NCBI GenBank assembly: GCA_030146365.1
Contig: JASLBU010000137.1
Span: 1 to 11,351 of the forward strand
Source: Candidatus Limnocylindria bacterium
GTDB lineage: Bacteria; Chloroflexota; Limnocylindria; QHBO01
Reading direction: 5' to 3'
DNA: 11,351 nucleotides
Shown here: one piece after another, positions 1-5,559 of the stretch
Position numbering within the stretch: position 1 is the first letter of the stretch
Layout of the letters: each line of letters begins with the position of its first letter
The notes under the pieces: generated by a model
Database searches by the model: none
What the model saw: only the letters and a program-made list of their open reading frames with translations
What the model was told of the DNA's origin: nothing
Position numbers and translations under genes: made by a program

Positions 1-370
1 CGACCAGCACCGGCAGGCGGCCCATGGCAGCGGTCACCATGCGCGCGAGGGGCGCCATGAGGTCGAGGCTCACCGGGTCTACCAGGACACCGACGTATGC
101 CTCGGGGAGCATGAAGCGTCCATCATCAGTCAGGGTCAACACGGCACCGGCTGCCTGCTGCTCGAGCCACTCGCGAGCGTACCGCGCGTCCGAGCCCGTT
201 CGCTGCGCCAGCTCATCGGGCGTGGCCGGGCCATCGCTGGCGAGGCTGCGGTAGTAGCCCAGGCGGTCGCCGAGGTAGACGCCCGCCAGATCGAATGTGC
301 CGAGGGCTGCCGAGAACAGACGCTCGGAGAGGGCCGATGCGGACGCTGGGGTACTCGGGGTCGCGGTCAC
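1..370 (-). CDS. SAM-dependent methyltransferase with N-terminal winged helix (Rv2258c-like), 5' part only
   Basis: The first 123 residues are visible; the C-terminal part runs off the left edge. The GTG start at 370-368 is preceded by AGAGGA, and no in-frame ATG lies just upstream. The visible part reads ...LFSAALGTFDLAGVYLGDRLGYY..., then TPDELAQRTGSDARYAREWLEQQAAGAVL and a short LTDDGRFMLPE wing. This is the winged-helix module that precedes a class I methyltransferase fold in the Rv2258c-like family, where it serves for dimerisation and substrate rather than DNA binding. The SAM-binding GxGxG motif would lie beyond the edge and cannot be checked. The acceptor substrate is unknown. It follows the DHA2 exporter on the same strand after 146 bp but has its own promoter and ribosome binding site, so a shared operon is not required. 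Confidence 0.75.
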   Translation of the reverse strand, partial: MTATPSTPASASALSERLFSAALGTFDLAGVYLGDRLGYYRSLASDGPATPDELAQRTGSDARYAREWLEQQAAGAVLTLTDDGRFMLPEAYVGVLVDPVSLDLMAPLARMVTAAMGRLPVLV

Positions 371-428
371 GTGAAGGTTCCTCTGTGGTCGGCATGTGTG
401 GGCGCACCACCATTGGCCCACTGGCCAG

Positions 429-457
429 ATGATGCGCCGTCGCGCTCGCTCGCTCAA
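429..457 (-). promoter_or_regulatory. Putative promoter of the left-edge methyltransferase gene
   Basis: On the minus strand, TTGAGC (457-452) and CATCAT (434-429) are separated by exactly 17 nt, giving a sigma70-like -35/-10 pair. The transcript would have a leader of about 50 nt carrying the AGAGGA ribosome binding site before the GTG at 370. The neighbouring inverted pair TGGCC-cact-GGCCA could be an operator, but it is short. Confidence 0.4.
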
Positions 458-516
458 CGGCCAATCGTCAGCGCGCCGCCGATCGTCTGAGGTATGCAGC
501 GCGGGCGGCTCGGCGC

Positions 517-2172
517 CTAGTCGGGGACTCCCACTGGGGGAGCGGCGTCCATGGCCTGGCCCCGGGCACCCGCCGTGTGGCGCAGCGGCAGCTCCGGGAC
601 GATGAGCGCCATGACCCCGAGCGCGGCGAGTGCGCCCACGAGGGCCAGCCACATCGCGTCTGCGATGGCGAGCGAGAAGGCGTCGTGGATGCCGGCCACG
701 ATCCGCCCGATGAAGGGCTCGACCGACGCCCGTGCCGGCTCGGGCACCCCGGCGAGGATCTCAGCACCCAGGTCCACGCCCACACCGGTCAGCTCGCCCT
801 GCGCGGTGGCCGCGTTCGACGAGAAGGCCTCGACCATGGGTGCCGGAACCCCGCGCTCCGCGAGCTGCTGCGGCACCTCGTCCGCGAACGAGGTGCCGAA
901 GATCGTGCCGGCCAGCGCCAGGCCGACGGAGCCGCCCACCTGCCGGAAGAAGGTGAGGGCGCTCGTCGCTGCCCCGAGCATCCGCGGCGCGACGGCGCTC
1001 TGGACCACGATCGTGAAGACCGCGAACGACGGTCCGATGCCCAGCCCGGCGACGAACATCCACATCCAGAGGGCCACCACGTCGGTGGTTCCCCGCAGTC
1101 CGGTCATCAGGAAGAGACCGAGGGCGCCGAGCCCCAGCGCCCCGACCGTCATCCACTTGTAGCGCCCGGTCCGCGCCACGATGAGCCCCGAGAGGACCGA
1201 GCTGCCCATGACGCCGGCCATGAGCGGCAGCATCTGGTAGCCGGACTCCGTGGCGCTGGAGCCGAGCACGAACTGGAACCAGCGGGGGATGAAGATGACG
1301 GCGCCGAAGAAGCCGAAGGTGATGAGGAAGGTCGCGACGATCGATCCGGCCACCGTGCGGTTGCGGAACAGCTCCAGCGGCAGGATCGGCTCACTCGCGC
1401 GCGACTCGACCCAGATGAAGAGCGCGCCGAGCACCACGCCGATGCCGATCAGGCCTCCGACCTGTGGCTCCGTCCAGTCGCCGGTCTGCTTGTTGGTGAG
1501 GCCCAGCAGGAACGGAACGAGTGCCCCGGTGAAGACGGCGGCACCCAGGTAGTCGATGGAGCGGACCGCCTCCGGATGGCGAACGTGCGGCAGGAGGCGC
1601 CACAGGACGACGAGGGCCACGATCCCGAGCGGGAGGTTCACGAGGAACACCCAGTGCCAGCTGATCGTATCGGTGAGGAAGCCTCCGAGGGCCGGGCCGA
1701 GGATGGAGGCCAAGGCGAAGACGGCACCGAACAGCCCCTGGTACTTGCCACGCTCCCGCGGGCTGAAGAGGTCACCGATGACGGCGAGCGCGATGGGGAA
1801 GATGGCCCCCGCGCCCGCCCCCTGGATGCCCCGGAACAGGATGAGCTGCCACATCTCCTGGCTCAGGCCGCACAGCAGCGAGCCGATCAGGAACAGGCCG
1901 ACGCCGATCATCATCATCGGCCGGCGCCCGAACAGGTCCGACAGCTTGCCGTAGATCGGCCCGGTGACCGTCGCGGTCAGCAGGTAGATCGTCACGACCC
2001 AGACATAGAGCTCGTTGCCGGACAGGTCCGTCACGATCCGCGGCAGCGCGGTGCCGACGACGGTCTGGTCCAGCGCCGAGAGGAACATCGTCAGCAGGAT
2101 CGCGACGAGGATCTCCATCCGGGCCCGATGGTCGACCTGGACCGGGGCATCCCCGGCCGGAACCGCGTTCAT
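517..2172 (-). CDS. DHA2-family (EmrB/QacA-type) 14-TM MFS drug exporter
   Basis: The 551-residue protein is predicted to be an inner-membrane drug:H+ antiporter of the DHA2 (14-helix) branch of the major facilitator superfamily. The signature motifs are in order: LDQTVVGTALPRI in helix 1 (residues 34-46), motif A GKLSDLFGRRP in the loop after helix 2 (75-85), an arginine in helix 4 (LILFRGIQGAGAG), and antiporter motif C GPALGGFLTD near 159-168 followed by WHWVFLVNLPLG. Length is normal for DHA2. The ATG at 2172-2170 is chosen because AAGGA lies 7 nt upstream. The first 18 residues are a short cytoplasmic tail. No membrane-fusion partner (EmrA) or TetR/MarR regulator is adjacent, so regulation may sit in the leader, where the ribosome binding site is part of a hairpin. 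The exported compound cannot be inferred. The family call is very secure. Confidence 0.93.
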   Translation of the reverse strand: MNAVPAGDAPVQVDHRARMEILVAILLTMFLSALDQTVVGTALPRIVTDLSGNELYVWVVTIYLLTATVTGPIYGKLSDLFGRRPMMMIGVGLFLIGSLLCGLSQEMWQLILFRGIQGAGAGAIFPIALAVIGDLFSPRERGKYQGLFGAVFALASILGPALGGFLTDTISWHWVFLVNLPLGIVALVVLWRLLPHVRHPEAVRSIDYLGAAVFTGALVPFLLGLTNKQTGDWTEPQVGGLIGIGVVLGALFIWVESRASEPILPLELFRNRTVAGSIVATFLITFGFFGAVIFIPRWFQFVLGSSATESGYQMLPLMAGVMGSSVLSGLIVARTGRYKWMTVGALGLGALGLFLMTGLRGTTDVVALWMWMFVAGLGIGPSFAVFTIVVQSAVAPRMLGAATSALTFFRQVGGSVGLALAGTIFGTSFADEVPQQLAERGVPAPMVEAFSSNAATAQGELTGVGVDLGAEILAGVPEPARASVEPFIGRIVAGIHDAFSLAIADAMWLALVGALAALGVMALIVPELPLRHTAGARGQAMDAAPPVGVPD

Positions 2173-2177
2173 GGTCG

Positions 2178-2231
2178 GATCCTTCGACGTCGGCGCTCTG
2201 GCGATCGGGCTCGCGTTCGGTCGAAGGGATC
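2178..2231 (-). promoter_or_regulatory. SD-sequestering leader hairpin of the DHA2 exporter
   Basis: In the minus-strand transcript, GATCCCTTCGAC (2231-2220) can pair with GTCGAAGGATC (2188-2178): 5 bp, one bulged C, then 6 bp. The right arm contains AAGGA, the exporter's Shine-Dalgarno, 7 nt before its ATG. The 31 nt between the arms is G+C-rich and can fold further. This architecture would keep translation off until the stem is opened. The pairing is seen directly; a regulatory role is inferred. Confidence 0.4.
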
Positions 2232-2263
2232 AGCACCGAGGAGCGCACACGCGAGCGCCGCCC

Positions 2264-2269
2264 ACTGTA
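2264..2269 (-). promoter_or_regulatory. Possible -10 box of the DHA2 exporter
   Basis: TACAGT on the minus strand fits TAnnnT and would start a leader of about 85 nt that includes the SD-sequestering hairpin. No good -35 is visible; the -35 position falls in the first bases of repeat copy 1 (from 2285). Support is weak. Confidence 0.25.
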
Positions 2270-2294
2270 GCGGCTGATGCCCCGGCCGTCCGAT

Positions 2295-2314
2295 CGTGGA
2301 CAACCTGTGGACAG
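2295..2314 (-). promoter_or_regulatory. Pair of DnaA-box-like sequences in repeat copy 1
   Basis: On the minus strand CTGTCCACA (2314-2306) and TTGTCCACG (2303-2295) each differ by one base from TTGTCCACA, the high-G+C version of the DnaA box. They are tandem, with start positions 11 bp apart. A weaker third match, TTATCCCCG, lies at 2345-2337. The same sites are in copy 2. Binding is inferred, not shown. Confidence 0.35.
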
Positions 2315-2351
2315 GCGCACGACGCCGCGGCAAGTTCGGGGATAAGTGGGC

Positions 2352-2381
2352 TTGTGCCGACCTCGCCGCGCCGGTGATACT
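2352..2381 (+). promoter_or_regulatory. Putative promoter inside repeat copy 1
   Basis: TTGTGC (2352-2357), an 18 nt spacer and GATACT (2376-2381) form a plausible sigma70-like promoter. Transcription would start about 2387-2389, exactly where the first helix of the proposed RNA begins. Both boxes are unchanged in copy 2 (10681-10710). Confidence 0.4.
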
Positions 2382-2386
2382 GAGGT

Positions 2387-2556
2387 CGTCCCGAAGGGGC
2401 AAGCAACACCGGTTCACCTGATTTCGATTGAGTGTTCCGGGACGCGGACTCGGTGGCTTCGGTCACCGGGCACCGGACGGCAGCGATGGCTTCGGTCATC
2501 GCGGTCGGGAGCCTGTTCCTTCGGGACATTCGCGTGCCCGGCGCCGCGCCGGCCCG
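2387..2556 (+). ncRNA. Candidate structured RNA, copy 1
   Basis: Five nested or tandem helices can be drawn by eye. P1 is CGTCCCG (2387-2393) with CGGGACG (2438-2444). Inside it, P2 is AACAC (2405-2409) with GTGTT (2432-2436). A 7 bp hairpin with a cUUCGg loop spans 2451-2468. P3, CCGGGCAC (2466-2473) with GTGCCCGG (2534-2541), encloses an 8 bp hairpin with a cUUCGg loop (2483-2502) and a UUC(G)-loop hairpin (2514-2528). An odd palindrome at 2538-2552 may end the transcript. P3 shares 3 nt with the first UUCG hairpin. The classic tetraloops fall on the plus strand, matching the internal promoter. I recognise no Rfam family. It could instead be a leader of nagA, which starts downstream, but copy 2 has no gene downstream on that strand. 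Confidence 0.4.
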
Positions 2557-2592
2557 CAGCCGAAGCCGACCGCGCTGGTGGCGCGGGGCTGC

Positions 2593-2598
2593 CATCAT
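2593..2598 (+). promoter_or_regulatory. Weak -10-like box before nagA
   Basis: CATCAT ends exactly 6 nt before the nagA ATG, the same spacing as the TAnnnT boxes of several other genes here. There is no Shine-Dalgarno, so a leaderless start is likely, but the box lacks the initial T and no -35 is seen. Confidence 0.3.
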
Positions 2599-2604
2599 GC
2601 GCCG

Positions 2605-3735
2605 ATGAGCCGGCGGATCCTTCTCCACGGCCTCCGCGGGAACCCGACCGCGGTCCTCATCGAGGGCGGCCGCATCGCCGGCCTCGACACCTCGGCCGAT
2701 CGGTCCCATGACGTCCACGACCCCGGCGATACGACCGTCGTGGCCTGCGACGGGCTCCGTGCAGTGCCGGGCTTCCTCGACCTGCAGGTCAACGGTGTCG
2801 GCCGTTGGGACTTCACGTCATCGCCCGGCACGATCTGGGAGGTCGGCGAGACGCTGGCGCGTCACGGCGTCACCGCCTTCCTGCCGACGATCGTCTCGAG
2901 CCCGCGGGGAACGGTCGAGGCGGCGCTTGCCGCATTCGTCGCAGCTCCTCCGGACCCGCGCGGGGCGCTCCCCCTCGGCCTCCACGTGGAGGGACCGTTC
3001 ATCGCGCCGGCGCGACGCGGCGCCCACGACGCCCGACACCTGCGCGACCCGGACCTCGCCGAGATCGACGCGTGGGTCCGGTCCGGAGCGCGCATCGTGA
3101 CGCTCGCCCCTGAGCTGCCACGAGGCTTGGAGGCCGTGGGGCGGATCGCCGGCGCCGGTGCCGTCGCGTCGATCGGTCACACGGACGCCGACGCGGGGAT
3201 CACGCGACACGCCATCGAGGCCGGCGGGAGGATGGCCACGCACCTGTTCAACGCCATGCCGCCGCTCCATCACCGCGCCCCCGGCGTCGCGGGCGCCCTG
3301 CTGGCCGACGAGCGGGTGACGCTCGGGCTCATCGCCGATGGGGTCCACGTGGATCCGCTGCTCCTGGGCCTGGTGGCTCGCGCCGCCCCGGGGCGCGCGA
3401 TGCTGGTGAGTGACGTTGTCGGGAGCCGGCTCGGTGGCGCCCACCTGCGCGGCGACGAGCCGGCCGCCAGGCTCGAGGACGGCACCCTGGCCGGCGGAAC
3501 ACGGCTGTTGGACGATGGCCTGCGCACGTTCGCGCGCGCCGCGGGCTCGGTGGACGCCGCACTCGACGCCGTCACGGCGATTCCGGCCCGGCTCCTGAAC
3601 CTGCGCGACGGTCGCGGGGCCCTCCGCGTCGGCGGGCGCGCCGACGTCGTGCTGCTGGACGAGCGTCTGGAGGTGGCCGCCACGTTCGTCGGCGGCGTGC
3701 CCGCGCACCTCGGAGAGCGGCTGCCCGCACTCTGA
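2605..3735 (+). CDS. nagA: N-acetylglucosamine-6-phosphate deacetylase
   Basis: This 376-residue amidohydrolase would remove the acetyl group from GlcNAc-6-phosphate to give glucosamine-6-phosphate in cytoplasmic amino-sugar recycling. Visible marks are PGFLDLQVNG (residues 55-64, the QxN variant also seen in E. coli NagA), HVEGPF with the metal-binding Glu129, GHTDA with His192, THLFNAM with His213, and LVSD with the catalytic Asp270. The C-terminal GGRADVVLLD strand of the composite beta-domain is present. The frame is open further upstream, but family homology begins at the ATG at 2605, and upstream residues would come from the repeat. Length is normal. No nagB, PTS or ROK kinase gene is adjacent. 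It converges on the ArsR-type gene with 22 bp between stops. Confidence 0.93.
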   Translation: MSRRILLHGLRGNPTAVLIEGGRIAGLDTSADRSHDVHDPGDTTVVACDGLRAVPGFLDLQVNGVGRWDFTSSPGTIWEVGETLARHGVTAFLPTIVSSPRGTVEAALAAFVAAPPDPRGALPLGLHVEGPFIAPARRGAHDARHLRDPDLAEIDAWVRSGARIVTLAPELPRGLEAVGRIAGAGAVASIGHTDADAGITRHAIEAGGRMATHLFNAMPPLHHRAPGVAGALLADERVTLGLIADGVHVDPLLLGLVARAAPGRAMLVSDVVGSRLGGAHLRGDEPAARLEDGTLAGGTRLLDDGLRTFARAAGSVDAALDAVTAIPARLLNLRDGRGALRVGGRADVVLLDERLEVAATFVGGVPAHLGERLPAL

Positions 3736-3739
3736 CCGC

Positions 3740-3757
3740 TCGGCGAGCGAGCGCCGA
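3740..3757. terminator. Hairpin between convergent nagA and the ArsR-type gene
   Basis: TCGGCG-agcgag-CGCCGA is a perfect 6 bp inverted repeat filling almost the whole 22 bp gap between two convergent stops. There is no T-tract. Its position suggests a shared bidirectional transcription end, but the hairpin is short. Confidence 0.35.
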
Positions 3758-4264
3758 TCAGCGCCGGCGGTGGATGGCGACCAGGATGCCCACCGCCTCG
3801 TCCCCCGAGCCGTCGGCGGCGGCGGCCTCCATCACGAGGTCGCCGAACCGACGGTCGAACTCGGCGAGCTGCTCGGGGCCAAGCCGGGGGGCAAGCCGGA
3901 CGAGCTGGATCACCGCCTCGCTCCCGGCCTCCACGATCTCCGCCCGGGTCGCGTCGATCATCGCGAGGTTGCCGACGATGTCGGGCTCGAAGCTGAGCGC
4001 CCACGACTTGCGGGTCGAGCGGTAGGGGACCTCCCGAGCGCCGCGCCGGCCGCGCCGCTCTTCCTCGCGCTCGAGGAACCCGGTCCGCACCAGGGTTCGC
4101 ACGTGGTACAGCACCGTCGCGGGCTGCTCTCCCAGGCGCTCGGCGAGCTCACGGTTCGTCAGTGACCGGTCCAGGCAGAGCCGAAGGATGCGCAGGCGCA
4201 TGGGGTGAGCCAGGGCTCGCGCCTCGGCGCGGGTGGCGAGTCGGCGGTCGGCGCCTTTGCCCAT
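3758..4264 (-). CDS. ArsR-family winged-helix repressor
   Basis: The 168-residue protein has an ArsR-type (HTH_20-like) winged helix-turn-helix at about residues 12-90: RALAHPMRLRILRLCL, then LTNRELAERLGEQPATVLYHVRTLVRTGFLE and a basic wing EEERRGRRGAREVPYRST. The remaining 75 or so residues are mainly helical and probably hold dimer or ligand contacts; no cysteine metal site is visible. ATG 4264 is chosen over the in-frame GTG at 4282 because TACGAT stands 6 nt before the ATG with TTGAGA 17 nt further up, which makes the GTG overlap the promoter. It is divergent from the EntS-type exporter and shares a palindromic operator with it, so it very likely represses itself and the exporter. The ligand is unknown. 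Confidence 0.85.
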   Translation of the reverse strand: MGKGADRRLATRAEARALAHPMRLRILRLCLDRSLTNRELAERLGEQPATVLYHVRTLVRTGFLEREEERRGRRGAREVPYRSTRKSWALSFEPDIVGNLAMIDATRAEIVEAGSEAVIQLVRLAPRLGPEQLAEFDRRFGDLVMEAAAADGSGDEAVGILVAIHRRR

Positions 4265-4270
4265 GCGGTC

Positions 4271-4299
4271 ATCGTAGCTCACTGATTGACAAGTCTCAA
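4271..4299 (-). promoter_or_regulatory. Promoter of the ArsR-type gene
   Basis: On the minus strand: -35 TTGAGA (4299-4294), a 17 nt spacer, -10 TACGAT (4276-4271), then 6 nt to the ATG. The -35 lies inside the right half of the palindrome. The distance implies a leaderless or nearly leaderless mRNA. Confidence 0.65.
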
Positions 4300-4304
4300 T
4301 CAGT
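4281..4304. promoter_or_regulatory. Palindromic operator between divergent regulator and exporter
   Basis: ACTGATTGA and TCAATCAGT form a perfect 9 bp inverted repeat around a 6 bp centre. It is unusually A+T-rich for this window. The palindrome contains both divergent -35 boxes (TTGACA on plus, TTGAGA on minus), so a bound dimer would shut off both genes. The adjacent ArsR-family protein is the obvious ligand. The symmetry is seen; the binding partner is inferred. Confidence 0.75.
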
Positions 4305-4315
4305 TGCCGCAGACT
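4286..4315 (+). promoter_or_regulatory. Promoter of the EntS-type exporter
   Basis: A perfect -35 TTGACA (4286-4291) lies in the palindrome. An 18 nt spacer leads to CAGACT (4310-4315), a weak -10, which ends 8 nt before the ATG. There is no Shine-Dalgarno, so the mRNA is probably leaderless. Confidence 0.55.
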
Positions 4316-4323
4316 GCCGCGAC

Positions 4324-5553
4324 ATGCTCGGCCTGCCCCCCAACTACTGGCGGCTCTTCGGCGCGTCGGCCGTCTCGAATCTCGCCGACGGCGTGTTCTT
4401 CATCGTCGTGCCGCTCCTCGCCCTGCGGCTCACCGATTCGCCGATCCTCATCGCGGGCCTCACCATCGCAAGCCGGCTGCCGTGGCTGTTCTTCGTCCTC
4501 ATCGCGGGCGCCCTGGCGGATCGGCTCGATCGACGCGCCACGATGCGAAACGTCCAGGTCTTCCGAGCGCTGGTGCTGGCCGGGCTCACGCTGCTCGCGC
4601 TGGTCGATGGCCTCTCGCTGCCGCTGCTCTACGCCGTCGCGCTCGGGCTCGGGATCGCAGAGACGCTGTTCGACACCGCCGCCCAGTCGATCATGCCGTC
4701 GCTCGTGGAGCGCGACCAGCTCTCGAACGCGAACGGGAAGCTCTACGGCGTCGAGCTCGTGATGAACCAGTTCGTCGGCCCGCCGCTGGGCGGCCTGGTC
4801 ATCGGCCTCTCGGTCCCGCTGGCGCTCGGCGGCAGCGCGGTGGGGTACCTGCTGGCCGCCGTCGGGCTGACGCTCATCGTCGGCCGCTTCCGCCCGGAAC
4901 GGAGCGGGCCCAAGACGCGCATCACGGCGGACATCGCGGAGGGCATGCGGTACCTGTGGGGGCATTCGGTGCTGCGCACGCTGGCCATCATGGTCGGGGT
5001 GATGAACCTCTCGTTCACCGCGTCACAGGCCGTGTTCGTGATCTATGCCGTCCGCCCGGGACCGATGGGGCTCTCCGAGCCCGAGTTCGGACTGTTCATC
5101 ACCACCTTCGCCGCCGGCAGCCTCGCGGGCTCCCTGCTCGCCGCCCGACTCGAGCGGCGCTTCGGACGCGTGCCGCTCCTCTTCGCCTCCGTCGTGGTCA
5201 GCGCGGTGGCCGTCGCCGTGCCCGCGTTCACGACCAGCCCGATCGTCATCGGCTCGGCGTTCCTGCTGTCCGGCGTCTTCATCGTGGTGTGGAACGTGAT
5301 CACGGTGTCGCTGCGGCAGCGCATCGTGCCCGATCACCTGCTCGGCCGCCTGAACTCCGCGTACCGGCTGTTCGCGTGGGGCACGCAGCCGCTTGGCGCG
5401 CTGCTGGGCGGCGTCGTGGCCGAGGTCGCCGGCCTGCCTGCGGTGTTCGCGCTGTCCGGTGTGCTCGGGCTCGCGCTGCTGGGCACACGCGCCGTCATCA
5501 CCGAGGACGCGCTGCAACGCGCCGAGGCCGAGGGCGCGCCGGCGCCGGCCTGA
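4324..5553 (+). CDS. 12-TM MFS exporter, EntS/MFS_3 type
   Basis: The 409-residue protein has the look of the EntS/MefA-like branch of the major facilitator superfamily, which exports siderophores, macrolides and other compounds. N-terminal PPNYWRLFGASAVSNLADGVFFIVVPLLAL forms helix 1. A motif A variant, GALADRLDRRATM, occupies residues 62-74, and NANGKLYGVELVMNQFVGPPLGGLVIGL is the characteristic stretch around helix 5. The C-terminal half keeps RLERRFGRVPLL and LGRLNSAYRLFAWGTQPLGALLGG. ATG 4324 is chosen because an upstream extension would translate through the operator and promoter. Control by the divergent ArsR-type gene is strongly suggested by the shared palindrome. The substrate is not predictable from sequence. 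Confidence 0.9.
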   Translation: MLGLPPNYWRLFGASAVSNLADGVFFIVVPLLALRLTDSPILIAGLTIASRLPWLFFVLIAGALADRLDRRATMRNVQVFRALVLAGLTLLALVDGLSLPLLYAVALGLGIAETLFDTAAQSIMPSLVERDQLSNANGKLYGVELVMNQFVGPPLGGLVIGLSVPLALGGSAVGYLLAAVGLTLIVGRFRPERSGPKTRITADIAEGMRYLWGHSVLRTLAIMVGVMNLSFTASQAVFVIYAVRPGPMGLSEPEFGLFITTFAAGSLAGSLLAARLERRFGRVPLLFASVVVSAVAVAVPAFTTSPIVIGSAFLLSGVFIVVWNVITVSLRQRIVPDHLLGRLNSAYRLFAWGTQPLGALLGGVVAEVAGLPAVFALSGVLGLALLGTRAVITEDALQRAEAEGAPAPA

Positions 5554-5558
5554 CCGGC
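5544..5558. terminator. Short hairpin across convergent stops
   Basis: GCCGG-cctga-CCGGC covers the exporter stop codon and most of the 6 bp gap to the stop of the convergent radical SAM gene. It is the only structure available there for ending transcription. It is short and lacks a T-tract. Confidence 0.2.
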
Positions 5559-5559
5559 C

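Larger units (their letters stand above)
2285..2556. repeat. 272 bp dispersed repeat, copy 1
   Basis: This stretch is identical to 10614-10885, in the same orientation, except for three substitutions: A/G at 2319, A/G at 2383 and T/C at 2454 (copy 1/copy 2). Identity stops sharply on both sides. There are no terminal inverted repeats, no evident target-site duplication and no credible ORF. From left to right it holds two DnaA-box-like sequences, a promoter-like pair (2352-2381) and a region of nested inverted repeats (2387-2552). Most of the gene-free stretch between the exporter start and nagA is this element; its last base lies 48 bp before the nagA ATG. Confidence 0.95.

Noticed and set aside
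213..464. An 83-codon minus-strand frame over the left-edge methyltransferase start
   Set aside because: It is a shadow of the GTG-started gene, which has the ribosome binding site and recognisable family sequence.
577..2277. A 566-codon open frame on the plus strand opposite the DHA2 exporter
   Set aside because: Its product is a monotonous charged sequence rich in R, E, D, H and G, typical of the antisense frame of a G+C-rich membrane protein. The minus-strand frame has complete MFS motifs.
2391..2404. CCGAAGGGGCAAGC resembling the core of a glycine riboswitch, in both repeat copies
   Set aside because: The other required parts (GGAGAG upstream, ACTCTCAGG downstream) are absent, and no glycine-related gene follows either copy.
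2285..2556. Repeat as a MITE or insertion-sequence remnant
   Set aside because: The ends are not inverted repeats of each other, no matching target duplication flanks either copy, and no transposase fragment is visible.
2230..2718. A minus-strand open frame through repeat copy 1, with a similar frame at 10556-11005 sharing about 80 residues
   Set aside because: The shared part is only the translated DNA repeat. Two of the three substitutions change the amino acid, the ends differ, and each frame overlaps a well-supported gene (nagA, the kinase).
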